Origin: Saccoglossus kowalevskii
Taxonomy: Eukaryota; Hemichordata; Enteropneusta; Harrimaniidae
DNA: 32,479 nucleotides
Reading direction: 5' to 3'
Assembly: GCF_000003605.2 (NCBI RefSeq)
Contig: NW_003135133.1
Location: forward strand, 1 to 32,479
Notes under the pieces: generated by a model
Told to the model about the DNA's origin: nothing
What the model saw: the letters and a program-made list of their open reading frames with translations, nothing else
Database searches by the model: none
Translations under genes and position numbers: made by a program
Shown: positions 1-13,080 of the stretch, in pieces
How positions within the stretch are numbered: position 1 is the stretch's first letter
Layout: every line of letters begins with the position of its first letter

Positions 1-442
1 TACGAGACTAAATGACATCAAGATGGGACTGTATAATATAAATACGAGACTACATGACATAAAGATGGGACCGCATGATATAAATACGAGACTACATGAC
101 ATTAAAACGCGACTGTATAATATAAATACGTGACTACATGACATAAAGATGGGACTGCATAATATAAATACGAGACTACATGACCTAAAGATGGGACTGT
201 ATAACATAAATACGAGACTACATGACATAAAGATGGGACTGCATAACATAAATACGAGACTACATGACATCAAGATGGGACTGCATAACATAAATACGAG
301 ACTACATGAAATTAAGATGGGACTGCATAACATAAATATGAGACTACATGACATTAAGATGGGACTGCATAACATAAATACGAGACTACATGACATAGAG
401 ATGGGACTGCATAACATAAATACGTGACTACATGACATTAAG

Positions 443-484
443 ATGGGACTGCATAACATAAATACGAGACTACATGACATAAAG
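443..484 (+). repeat. Reference monomer (consensus 42-bp unit)
   Basis: This copy matches the majority base at every position and is used here for numbering (a of atggg = 1). Common variants relative to it are: position 2 t to g; 7 c to t; 8 t to c; 10 c to t (gcat to gtat); 15 c to t; 22 a to t; 25 a to t (cgagac to cgtgac) or a to g; and 36-42, where acataaag becomes acattaag, acatcaag, acatagag, acctaaag, acatgaag, acacaaag, acactaag or aaattaag. Read as codons the unit is MGLHNINTRLHDIK on the plus strand. On the minus strand two further frames are stop-free, one containing MSCSLVF and MLCSPIF, the other LCHVVSY and LCYAVPS. Confidence 0.95.
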
Positions 485-486
485 AT
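445..486 (+). repeat. Two 21-bp half-units inside the monomer
   Basis: Half A (445-465, starting gggactgcat) and half B (466-486, starting gagactacat) align without gaps at 16 of 21 positions. They differ at half-unit positions 2 (g/a), 7 (g/a), 11 (a/g), 19 (t/g) and 21 (c/t), so four of the five differences are transitions. The shared frame is G-R-GACT-R-CAT-R-ACATAAA-K-A-Y. The array therefore looks like an older 21-bp tandem repeat whose paired, diverged units were later amplified together. The alignment is seen directly; the history is inferred. Confidence 0.9.
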
Positions 487-1741
487 GGGACTGCATAACA
501 TAAATACGAGACTACATGACATTAAGATGGGACTGCATAACATAAATTCGAGACTACATGACATAAAGATGGGACTGTATAATATAAATACGAGACTACA
601 TGACATAAAGATGGGACTGCATAACATAAATACGAGACTACATGACATTAAGATGGGACTGCATAACATAAATACGAGACTACATGACATAAAGATGGGA
701 CTGCATAACATAAATACGAGACTACATGACATAAAGATGGGACTGCATAACATAAATACGAGATTACATGACATAAAGATGGGACTGCATCACATAAATA
801 CGAGACTACATGACATAAAGATGGGACTGCATAACATAAATACGAGACTACATGACATTAAGATGGGACTGCATAACATAAATACGAGACTACATGACAT
901 AAATATGGGATTGTATAATATAAATACGAGACTACATGACATAAAGATGGGACTGCATAACATAAATACGAGACTACGTGACATAAAGAGGGGACTGCAT
1001 AATATAAATACGAGACTACATGACATAAAGATGGGACTGTATAACATAAATACGAGACTACATGACATAAAGATGGGACTGCATAACATAAATACGAGAC
1101 TACATGACATAAAGATGGGACTGCATAACATAAATACGAGACTACATGACATAGAGATGGGACTGCATAACATAAATACGAGACTACATGACATTAAGAT
1201 GGGACTGCATAACATAAATACGAGACTACATGACATAAAGATGGGACTGCATAACATAAATACGAGACTAAATGACACTAAGATGGGACTGCATAACATA
1301 AATACGAGACTACATGACATTAAGATGGGACTGCATAACATAAATACGAGACTACATGACATAAAGATGGGACTGCATAACCTAAATACGAGACTACATG
1401 ACATTAAGATGGGACTGCATAACATAAATTCGAGACTACATGACATAAAGATGGGACTGTATAATATAAATACGAGACTACATGACATAAAGATGGGACT
1501 GCATAACATAAATATGAGACTACATGACATTAAGATGGGACTGTATAACATAAATACGTGACTACATGACATAAAGATGGGACTGTATAATATAAATACG
1601 AGACTACATGACATAAAGATGGGATTGCATAATATAAATACGAGACTACATGACATAAAGATGGGACTGCATAACATAAATACGAGACTACGTGACATAA
1701 AGATGGGACTGCATAACATAAATACGAGACTACATGACATG

Positions 1742-2133
1742 AAGATGGGACTGCATAACATAAATACGAGATTACATGACATAAATATGGGACTCCATCA
1801 CATAAATACGAGACTACATGACATAAAGATGGGACTCCTTAACATAAATACGAGACTACATGACATTAAGATTGGACTGCATAACATAAATACGAGACTA
1901 CATGACATAAAGATGGGACTGCATAACATAAATACGAGACTACATGACATTAAGATGGGACTGCATAACATAAATTCGAGACTAAATGACATAAAGTTGG
2001 GACTGTATAATATAAATACGAGACTACATGACATAAAGAAGGGACTGCATAACATAAATACGAGACTGCATGACATTAAGATGGGACTGCATAACATAAA
2101 TACGAGACTACATGACATAAAGATGGGACTGTA
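1742..2133 (+). repeat. Rare-variant block, copy 1 (copy 2 at 24843-25234)
   Basis: This run of about nine units carries variants seen almost nowhere else in the window: gactccatcac, gactccttaac, agattggact, aagttggga and aagaaggga, in that order. The same order recurs 23,101 bp downstream (550 units plus 1 bp), and I noticed no difference over about 390 bp. At the right end copy 1 has a 1-bp deletion (gtatatataa against gtataatata in copy 2). Shared order of rare variants indicates common descent. Confidence 0.9.
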
Positions 2134-2159
2134 TATATAAATACGAGACTACATGACAT

Positions 2160-3210
2160 AAAGAGGGGACTGTATAACATGAATACGAGACTACATGACA
2201 TCAAGATGGGACTGCATAACTTAAATACGAGACTGCATGACATTAAGATGGGACTGCATAACATAAATACGAGACTACATGACATAAAGAGGGGACTGCA
2301 TAATATAAATACGAGACTACATGACATAAAGAGGGGACTGCATAACATAAATACGAGACTACATGACATAAAGATGGGATTGTATAACATAAATACGGGA
2401 CTACATGACATAAAGATGGGACTGCATAACATAAATACGAGACTACATGACATAAAGATGGGACTGCATAACATAAATACGAGACTACATGACATTAAGA
2501 TGGGATTGCATAACATTAATACGAGACTACATGACACAAAGATGGGACTGCATAACATAAATACGAGACTAAATGACACTAAGATGGGACTGCATAACAT
2601 AAATACGAGACTACATGACATAAAGATGGGACTGTATAATATAAATACGAGACTACATGACATAAAGATGGGACTGCATAACATAAATACGAGACTACAT
2701 GACATTAAGATGGGACTGCATAACATAAATACGAGACTACATGACATTAAGATGGGACCGCATAATATAAATACGAGACTACATGACATAAAGATTGGAC
2801 TGTATAACATAAATACGAGACTACATGACCTAAAGATGGGACTGTATAACATAAATACGAGACTACATGACATAAAGATGGGACTGCATAACATAAATAC
2901 GAGACTACATGACATCAAGATGGGACTGCATAACATAAATACGAGACTACATGAAATTAAGATGGGACTGCATAACATAAATACGAGACTACATGACGTA
3001 AAGATGGGACTGCATAACATAAATACGAGACTACATGACATAGAGATGGGACTGCATAACATAAATACGAGACTACATGACATTAAGATGGGACTGCATA
3101 ACATAAATACGAGACTACATGACATAAAGATGGGACTGCATAACATAAATACGAGACTACATGACATCAAGATGGGACTGCATAATATAAATACGAGACT
3201 ACATGACATC
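2160..3210 (+). repeat. 25-unit block, copy 1 (related to 16155-17205)
   Basis: About 25 consecutive units follow the same variant order as the block 13,995 bp downstream: acatgaatac, acttaaatac, two agggg units, a cgggac unit, a unit with attgcataac followed by attaatac, then acacaaag, aatgacacta, gaccgcat, acctaaag, aaattaag and acatagag tails. Several single-base differences separate the copies (for example aagattgg near 2790). A shorter relative lies at 6860-7240. The proline-type units at 2756 and 3260 are 12 units apart. Confidence 0.85.
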
Positions 3211-3321
3211 AAGATGGGACTGTATAATATAAATACGAGACTACATGACATAAAGATGGGACCGCATAATATAAATACGAGACTACATGACATTAAAACG
3301 GGACTGTATAATATAAATACG

Positions 3322-3843
3322 TGACTACATGACATAAAGATGGGACTGCATAATATAAATACGAGACTACATGACCTAAAGATGGGACTGTATAACATAA
3401 ATACGAGACTACATGACATAAAGATGGGACTGCATAACATAAATACGAGACTACATGACATCAAGATGGGACTGCATAACATAAATACGAGACTACATGA
3501 AATTAAGATGGGACTGCATAACATAAATACGAGACTACATGACATGAAGATGGGACTGCATAACATAAATACGAGACTACATGACATAGAGATGGGACTG
3601 CATAACATAAATACGAGACTACATGACATAAAGATGGGACTGCATAACATAAATACGAGACTACATGACATAAAGAGGGGACTGCATAATATAAATACGA
3701 GACTACATGACATAAAGAGGGGACTGCATAACATAACATAAATACGAGACTACATGACATAAAGATGGGACTGTATAACATAAATACGAGACTACATGAC
3801 ATAAAGATGGGACTGCATAACATAAATACGAGACTACATGACA
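3322..3843 (+). repeat. Block with 5-bp insertion, copy 1 (copy 2 at 10213-10734)
   Basis: The unit order is acctaaag, gtat unit, acatcaag, aaattaag, acatgaag, acatagag, plain, then two agggg units, and it matches 10213-10734 at an offset of 6,891 bp. Both copies carry the same 5-bp duplication, gcataacataacat at 3726 and 10617, which looks like replication slippage on ataac. A third copy at 11160-11580 has the same unit order without the insertion. The insertion therefore arose once in one lineage and was then copied. Confidence 0.9.
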
Positions 3844-6181
3844 TAAAGATGGGACTGCATAACATAAATACGAGACTACATGACATTAAGATGGGACTGC
3901 ATAACATAAATACGAGACTACATGACATAAAGATGGGACTGTATAATATAAATACGAGACTACATGACATAAAGATGGGACTGCATAACATAAATACGAG
4001 ACTACATGACATTAAGATGGGACTGCATAACGTAAATACGAGACTACATGACATTAAGATGGGACCGCATAATATAAATACGAGACTACATGACATAAAG
4101 ATGGGACTGTATAACATAAATACGAGACTACATGACATAAAGATGGGACTGTATAACATAAATACGAGACTACATGACATAAAGATGGGACTGCATAACA
4201 TAAATACGAGACTACATGACATAAAGATGGGACTGCATAACATAAATACGAGACTACATGACATTAAGATGGGACTGCATAACATAAATACGAGACTACA
4301 TGACATTAAGATGGGACTGCATAACATAAATACGAGACTACATGACATTAAGAGGGGACTGCATAACATAAATACGAGACTACATGACATAAAGATGGGA
4401 CTGCATAACATAAATACGAGACTACATGACATAGAGATGGGACTGCATAACATAAATACGTGACTACATGACATTAAGATGGGACTGCATAACATAAATA
4501 CGAGACTACATGACATAAAGATGGGACTGCATAACATAAATACGAGACTACATGATATTAATATGGGACTGCATAACATAAATACGAGACTACATGACAT
4601 AAAGATGGGACTGCATAACATAAATACGAGACTACATGACATTAAGATGGGACTGCATAACATAAATTCGAGACTACATGACATAAAGATGGGACTGTAT
4701 AATATAAATACGAGACTACATGACATAAAGATGGGACTGCATAACATAAATACGAGACTACATGACATTAAGATGGGACTGCATAACATAAATACGTGAC
4801 TACATGACATAAAGATGGGACTGTATAATATAAATACGAGACTACATGACATAAAGATGGGATTGCATAATATAAATACGAGACTACATGACATAAAGAA
4901 GGGACTGCATAACATAAATACGAGACTACATGACATAAAGATGGGACTGCATAACATAAATACGAGACTACATGACAAAGATGGGACTGCATAACATAAA
5001 TACGAGATTACATGACATAAAGATGGGACTGCATCACATAAATACGAGACTACATGACATAAAGATGGGACTGCATAACATAAATACGAGACTACATGAC
5101 ATTAAGATGGGACTGCATAACATAAATACGAGACTACATGACATAAATATGGGATTGTATAATATAAATACGAGACTACATGACATAAAGATGGGACTGC
5201 ATAACATAAATACGAGACTACATGACATAAGAGGGGACTGCATAATATAAATACGAGACTACATGACATAAAGATGGGACTGTATAACATAAATACGAGA
5301 CTACATGACATAAAGATGGGACTGCATAACATAAATACGAGACTACATGACATAAAGATGGGACTGCATAACATAAATACGAGACTACATGACATAGAGA
5401 TGGGACTGCATAACATAAATACGAGACTACATGACATTAAGATGGGACTGCATAACATAAATACGAGGCTACATGACATAAAGCTGGGACTGCATAACAT
5501 AAATACGAGACTACATGACATTAAGATGGGACCGCATAATATAAATACGAGACTACATGACATAAAGATGGGACTGTATAACATAAATACGAGACTACAT
5601 GACCTAAAGATGGGACTGCATAACATAAATACGAGACTACATGACATAAAGAGGGGACTGCATAATATAAATACGAGACTACATGACATAAAGATGGGAC
5701 TGCATAACATAAATACGAGACTACATGACATAAAGATGGGACTGCATAACATAAATACGAGACTACATGACATAAAGATGGGACTGCATAACATAAATAC
5801 GAGACTACATGATATTAATATGGGACTGCATAACATAAATACGAGACTACATGACATAAAGATGGGACTGTATAACATAAATACGAGACTACAGGACATA
5901 GAGATGGGACTGCATAACATAAATACGACACTACATGACATTAAGATGGGACTGCATAACATAAATACGAGACTACATGACATAAAGATGGGACTGCATA
6001 ACATAAATACGAGACTACATGACATTAAGATGGGACTGCATAACATAAATTCGAGACTACATGACATAAAGATGGGACTGTATAATAATATAAATACGAG
6101 ACTACATGACATAAAGATGGGACTGCATAACATAAATACGAGACTACATGACATTAAGATGGGACTGCATAACATAAATAC
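3844..6181 (+). repeat. Mosaic block with four small indels
   Basis: No gene is seen. Units are standard with local indels: -2 near 4977 (acatgacaaagatg), -1 near 5229 (acataagagg) and +3 near 6087 (gtataataatataa). A proline-type unit lies at 4063 and another at 5530. The stretch 5811-5990 carries catgatattaatatg, caggacatagag and a cgacac unit, and returns at 24544-24720 at an offset of 18,733 bp. The cassette of aattcg, gtat, two plain units and a cgtgac unit occurs at about 4657 and 6037. Confidence 0.8.
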
Positions 6182-7250
6182 GTGACTACATGACATAAAG
6201 ATGGGACTGTATAATATAAATACGAGACTACATGACATAAAGATGGGATTGCATAATATAAATACGAGACTACATGACATAAAGATGGGACAGCATAATA
6301 TAAATACGAGACTACATGACATAAATATGGGACTGCATAACATAAATACGAGACTACATGACATTAAGATGGGACTGCATAACATAAATACGTGACTACA
6401 TGACATAAAGATGGGACTGTATAATATAAATACGAGACTACATGACATAAAGATGGGATTGCATAATTTAAATACGAGACTACATGACATAAAGATGGGA
6501 CTGCATAACATAAATACGAGACTACATGACATAAAGATGGGACTGCATGACATAAATACGAGATTACATGACATAAAGATGGGACTGCATAACATAAATA
6601 CGAGATTACATGACATAAAGATGGGACTGCATCACATAAATACGAGACTACATGACATAAAGATGGGACTGCATAACATAAATACGAGACTACATGACAT
6701 AAAGATGGGACTGCATAACATAAATACGAGACTACATGACATAAAGATGGGACTGCATAACATAAATACGAGACTACATGACATTAAGATGGGACTGCAT
6801 AACATAAATACGAGACTACATGACATAAAGAGGGGACTGCATAATATAAATACGAGACTACATGACATAACGATGGGACTGTATAACATGAATACGAGAC
6901 TACATGACATAAAGATGGGACTGCATAACTTAAATACGAGACTGCATGACATTAAGATGGGACTGCATAACATAAATACGAGACTACATGACATAAAGAG
7001 GGGACTGCATAATATAAATACGAGACTACATGACATAAAGAGGGGACTGCATAACATAAATACGAGACTACATGACATAAAGATGGGACTGTATAACATA
7101 AATGCGGGACTACATGACATAAAGATGGGACTGCATAACATAAATACGAGACTACATGACATAAAGATGGGACTGCATAACATAAATACGAGACTACATG
7201 ACATTAAGATGGGACCGCATAATATAAATACGAGACTACATGACATAAAG
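6182..7250 (+). repeat. Large duplicated segment A, left part (copy at 15552-16470)
   Basis: The unit order matches the stretch about 9.3 kb downstream, including a gacagcat unit near 6289, gcatgacata at 6544, acataacgatg at 6866, acttaaatac and the rare aatgcgggac at 7101. The offset steps from 9,370 (6201/15571) to 9,328 (6541/15869) to 9,286 (6871/16157 and 7101/16387), each step being exactly one 42-bp unit. The copies have therefore gained or lost whole units since duplication. From about 7250 the order departs. Confidence 0.85.
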
Positions 7251-8129
7251 ATGGGACTGTATAACATGAATACGTGACTACATGACATTAAAACGGGACT
7301 GTATAATATAAATACGTGACTACATGACATAAAGATGGGACTGCATAATATAAATAGGAGACTACATGACATAAAAATGGGACTGTATAATATAAATACG
7401 AGACTACATGACATAAAGATGGGACTGCATAACATAAATACGAGACTACATGACATAAAGATGGGACTGCATAACATAAATACGAGACTACATGACATTA
7501 AGATGGGACTGCATAACATAAATACGAGACTACATGACATTAAGATGGGACTGCATAACATAAATACGAGACTACATGACATTAAAAGGGGACTGCATAA
7601 CATAAATACGAGACTACATGACATAAAGATGGGACTGCATAACATAAATACGAGACTACATGACATAGAGATGGGACTGCATAACATAAATACTTGACTA
7701 CATGGCATTAAGATGGGACTGCATAACATAAATACGAGACTACATGACATAAAGATGGGACTGCATAACATAAATACGAGACTACATGACATTAAGATGG
7801 GACTGCATAACATAAATACGAGACTACATGACATAAAGATGGGACTGCATAACATAAATACGAGACTACATGACATTAAGATGGGACTGCATAACATAAA
7901 TACGAGACTACATGACATAAAGATGGGACTGTATAATATAAATACGAGACTACATGACATAAATATGGGACTGTATAACATAAATACGAGACTACATGAC
8001 ATAAAGATGGGACTGCATAACATAAATACGAGACTACATGACACAAAGATGGGACTGCATAACATAAATACGAGACTAAATGACACTAAGATGGGACTGC
8101 ATAACATAAATACGAGACTACATGACATA
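7251..8129 (+). repeat. Mosaic block, partly shared with 22.2-22.9 kb
   Basis: The block holds the alternating cgtgac and aaaacgggac units at 7271-7320. From about 7500 it matches 22.2 kb onward, including cttgactacatggcat (7693 and 22395, offset 14,702). The offset later becomes 14,744 at the shared deletion 8176/22920, again a change of exactly one unit. No gene is seen. Confidence 0.8.
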
Positions 8130-9050
8130 AAGATGGGACTGTATAATATAAATACGAGACTACATGACATAAAGATGGACTGCATAACATAAATACGAGA
8201 CTACATGACATTAAGATGGGACTGCATAACATAAATACGAGACTACATGACATTAAGATGGGACCGCATAATATAAATACGAGACTACATGACATAAAGA
8301 TGGGACTGTATAACATAAATACGAGACTACATGACCTAAAGATGGGACTGTATAACATAAATACGAAACTACATGACATAAAGATGGGACTGCATAACAT
8401 AAATACGAGACTACATGACATCAAGATGGGACTGCATAACATAAATACGAGACTACATGAAATTAAGATGGGATGCATAACATAAATACGAGACTACATG
8501 ACATTAAGATGGGACTGCATAACATAAATACGAGACTACATGACATAAAGATGGAACTGCATAACATAAATACGAGACTACATGACATCAAGATGGGACT
8601 GCATAATATAAATACGAGACTACATGACATCAAGATGGGACTGTATAATATAAATACGAGACTACATGACATAAAGATGGGACCGCATAATATAAATACG
8701 AGACTACATGACATTAAAACGGGACTGTATAATATAAATACGTGATTACATGACATAAAGATGGGACTGCATAATATAAATACGAGACTACATGACCTAA
8801 AGATGGGACTGTATAACATAAATACGAGACTACATGACATAAAGATGGGACTGCATAACATAAATACGAGACTACATGACATCAAGATGGGACTGCATAA
8901 CATAAATACGAGGCTACATGAAATTAAGATGGGACTGCATAACATAAATACGAGACTACATGACATGAAGATGGGACTGCATAACATAAATACGAGACTA
9001 CATGACATAGAGATGGGACTGCATAACATAAATACGAGACTACATGACAT
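8130..9050 (+). repeat. Large duplicated segment A, right part (copy at 17668-18588)
   Basis: Two single-base deletions, agatggactgc at 8176 and agatgggatgc at 8471, recur at 17714 and 18009 with the same 9,538-bp offset. Between them lie a proline-type unit, two gtat units and a cgaaac unit in both places. A third copy of the first deletion and its following units is at 22920-23270. The aaattaag tails at about 8456 and 8917 are 11 units apart less the deleted base. Confidence 0.9.
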
Positions 9051-10212
9051 TAAGATGGGACTGCATAACATAAATACGAGGCTACATGACATAAAGCTGG
9101 GACTGCATAACATAAATACGAGACTACATGACATTAAGATGGGACTGCATAACATAAATTCGAGACTACATGACATAAAGATGGGACTGTATAATATAAA
9201 TACGAGACTACATGACATAAAGATGGGACTGCATAACATAAATACGAGACTACATGACATTAAGATGGGACTGCATAACATAAATACGTGACTACATGAC
9301 ATAAAGATGGGACTGTATAATATAAATACGAGACTACATGACATAAAGATGGGATTGCATAATATAAATACGAGACTACATGACATAAAGATGGGACTGC
9401 ATAACATAAATACGAGACTACATGACATAAAGATGTGACTGCATAACATAAATACGAGACTACATGACATAAAGATGGGACTGCATAACATAAATACGAG
9501 ATTACATGACATAAAGATGGGACTGCATCACATAAATACGAGACTACATGACATAAAGATGGGACTGCATAACATAAATACGAGACTACATGACATTAAG
9601 ATGGGACTGCATAACATAAATACGAGACTACATGACATAAATATTGGACTGTATAATATAAATACGAGACTACATGACATAAAGATGGGACTGCATAACA
9701 TAAATGCGAGACTACATGACATTAAGATGGGACTGCATAACATAAATACGAGACTACATGACATAAATATGGGATTGTATAATATAAATACGAGACTACA
9801 TGACATAAAGATGGGACTGCATAACATAAATACGAGAATACATGACATAAAGATGGGACTGCATAACATAAATACGAGACTACATGACATAAAGATGGGA
9901 CTGCATAACATAAATACGAGATTACATGACATAGAGATGGGACTGCATAACATAAATACGAGACTACATGACATTAAGATGGGACTGCATAACATAAATA
10001 CGAGACTACATGACATAAAGATGGGACTGCATAACATAAATACGAGACTAAATGACACTAAGATGGGACTGCATAACATAAATACGAGACTACATGACAT
10101 AAAGATGGGACTGTATAATATAAATACGAGACTACATGACATAAAGATGGGACTGCATAACATAAATACGAGACTACATGACATTAAGATGGGACTGCAT
10201 AACATAAATACG
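9051..10212 (+). repeat. Mosaic block, constant phase
   Basis: No gene and no indel are seen. The cassette aattcg, gtat, plain, plain, cgtgac, gtat, attgcat runs from about 9147 to 9370 and is one of about nine copies in the window. It is followed by the agattac and gcatcacata units that often come after it. The stretch 9640-9800 holds two acataaatatt or acataaatatg units, three units apart. Confidence 0.8.
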
Positions 10213-10230
10213 AGACTACATGACATAAAG

Positions 10231-12083
10231 ATGGGACTGCATAATATAAATACGAGACTACATGACCTAAAGATGGGACTGTATAACATAAATACGAGAC
10301 TACATGACATAAAGATGGGACTGCATAACATAAATACGAGACTACATGACATCAAGATGGGACTGCATAACATAAATACGAGACTACATGAAATTAAGAT
10401 GGGACTGCATAACATAAATACGAGACTACATGACATGAAGATGGGACTGCATAACATAAATACGAGACTACATGACATAGAGATGGGACTGCATAACATA
10501 AATACGAGACTACATGACATAAAGATGGGACTGCATAACATAAATACGAGACTACATGACATAAAGAGGGGACTGCATAATATAAATACGAGACTACATG
10601 ACATAAAGAGGGGACTGCATAACATAACATAAATACGAGACTACATGACATAAAGATGGGACTGTATAACATAAATACGAGACTACATGACATAAAGATG
10701 GGACTGCATAACATAAATACGAGACTACATGACATAGAGATGGGACTGCATAACATAAATACGAGACTACATGACATTAAGATGGGACTGCATAACATAA
10801 ATACGAGACTACATGACATAAAGATGGGACTGTATAATATAAATACGAGACTACATGACATAAAGATGGGTTTGCATAATATAAATACGAGACTACATGA
10901 CATAAAGATGGGACTGCATAACATAAATACGAGACTACACGACATAAAGATGGGACTGTATAATATAAATACGAGACTACATGTCATAAAGATGGGATTG
11001 CATAATATAATACGAGACTACATGACATAAGGATGGGACTGCATAACATAAAATACGAGACTACATGACATAAAGATGGGACTGCATAATATAAGTACGA
11101 GACTACATGACATTAAAACGGGACTGTATAATATAAATACGTGACTACATGACATAAAGATGGGACTGCATAATATAAATACGAGACTACATGACCTAAA
11201 GATGGGACTGTATAACATAAATACGAGACTACATGACATAAAGATGGGACTGCATAACATAAATACGAGACTACATGACATCAAGATGGGACTGCATAAC
11301 ATAAATACGAGACTACATGAAATTAAGATGGGACTGCATAACATAAATACGAGACTACATGACATGAAGATGGGACTGCATAACATAAATACGAGACTAC
11401 ATGACATAGAGATGGGACTGCATAACATAAATACGAGACTACATGACATAAAGATGGGACTGCATAACATAAATACGAGACTACATGACATAAAGAGGGG
11501 ACTGCATAATATAAATACGAGACTACATGACATAAAGAGGGGACTGCATAACATAAATACGAGACTACATGACATAAAGATGGGACTGTATAACATAAAT
11601 ACGAGACTACATGACATAAAGATGGGACTGCATAACATAAATACGAGACTACATGACATAGAGATGGGACTGCATAACATAAATACGAGACTACATGACA
11701 TTAAGATGGGACTGCATAACATAAATACGAGACTACATGACATAAAGATGGGACTGTATAATATAAATACGAGACTACATGACATAAAGATGGGTTTGCA
11801 TAATATAAATACGAGACTACATGACATAAAGATGGGACTGCATAACATAAATACGAGACTACATGACATAAAGATGGGATTGCATAATATAAATAGGAGA
11901 CTACATGACATAAAGATGGGACTGCATAACATAAATACGAGACTACATGACATAAAGATGGGACTGCATAACATAAATACGAGACTACATGACATAAAGA
12001 TGGGACTGCATAACATAAATACGAGACTACATGACATAAAGATGGGACTGCATAACATAAATACGAGACTACATGACATAAAG
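10231..12083 (+). repeat. 22-unit HOR, two tandem copies
   Basis: The unit series starting acctaaag at 10231 starts again at 11160, a spacing of 929 bp: 22 units (924 bp) plus the 5-bp insertion present only in copy 1. The gggtttgcat marker follows at 10871 and 11795, exactly 924 bp apart. Small indels near 11009 (-1) and 11050 (+1) restore phase. The two copies differ by the insertion, these indels and some tail variants. Confidence 0.85.
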
Positions 12084-13080
12084 ATGGGACTGCATAACAT
12101 AAATACGAGACTACATGACATAAAGAGGGGACTGCATAATATAAATACGAGACTACATGACATAAAGAGGGGATTGCATAACATAAATACGAGACTACAT
12201 GACATAAAGATGGGACTGCATAACATAAATACGAGACTACATGACATAAAGAGGGGACTGCATAATATAAATACGAGACTACATGACATAAAGATGGGAC
12301 TGCATAACATAAATACGAGACTACATGACATAAAGATGGGACTGCATAACATAAATACGAGACTACATGACATAAAGATGGGACTGCATAACATAAATAC
12401 GAGACTACATGATATTAATATGGGACTGTATAATATAAATACGAGACTACATGTCATAAAGATGGGATTGCATAATATAAATACGAGACTACAGGACATA
12501 GAGATGGGATTGCATAATATAAATACGAGACTACATGACATAAAGATGGGATTGCATAACATAAATACGAGACTACATGACATAAAGATGGGACTGCATA
12601 ACATAAATACGAGACTACATGACATTAAGATGGGACTGAATAACATAAATACGAGATTACATGACATAAAGATGGGACTGCATAACATAAATACGAGCTA
12701 CATGACATAAAGATGGGATTGCATAATATAAATAGGAGACTACATGACATTAAGATGGGACTGCATAAACATAAATACGAGACTACATGACATAAAGATG
12801 GGACTGTATAATATAAATACGAGACTACATGACATAAAGATGGGTTTGCATAATATAAATACGAGACTACATGACATAAAGATGGGACTGCATAACATAA
12901 ATACGAGACTACATGACATAAAGATGGGATTGCATAATATAAATACGAGACTACATGACATAAAGATGGGACTGCATAACATAAATACGAGACTACATGA
13001 CATAAAGATGGGACTGCATAACATAAATACGGGACTACATGACATAAAGATGGGACTGCATAACATAAATACGAGACTAC
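12084..13080 (+). repeat. Link block with copy at 30.46 kb
   Basis: Units from about 12450 to 12745 run acatgtcata, attgcat, gactgaataac, agattac and aataggagac. The stretch from 30463 follows nearly the same order, though a caggacatagag unit (12493) is seen only here. The gactgaat markers at 12635 and 30648 are 18,013 bp apart (429 units less 5 bp). A 1-bp deletion near 12708 (tacgagctac) is followed 59 bp later by a compensating insertion (gcataaacat). The gggtttgcat marker at 12845 lies 25 units after that at 11795. No gene is seen. Confidence 0.8.

Larger units (their letters stand above)
1..2133 (+). repeat. Left mosaic block of the array
   Basis: Units are in constant phase here, with no indel until 2134. 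The block opens with a proline-type unit (gaccgcat at 69) and a cgtgac unit at 127. A seven-unit run follows at 149-442, marked by acctaaag, aaattaag and acatagag tails. The aattcg variant occurs at about 546, 1428 and 1975, spaced 21 and 13 units apart. Cgtgac units near 423 and 1557 put a TGA in the plus frame. No gene is seen. Confidence 0.85.

Noticed and set aside
6087-6105. Bacterial -10 or TATA promoter at gtataataatataa
   Set aside because: It is the ordinary gtataat unit with a 3-bp slippage insertion. There is no matching -35, no gene downstream and no prokaryotic context.
9475-10632. Plus-strand open frames of MGLHNINTRLHDIK repeats as a coiled-coil protein gene
   Set aside because: The frames end wherever a cgtgac unit or an indel falls and restart at the next ATG, which every unit supplies. 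No flanking unique exon, signal or splice context is seen.
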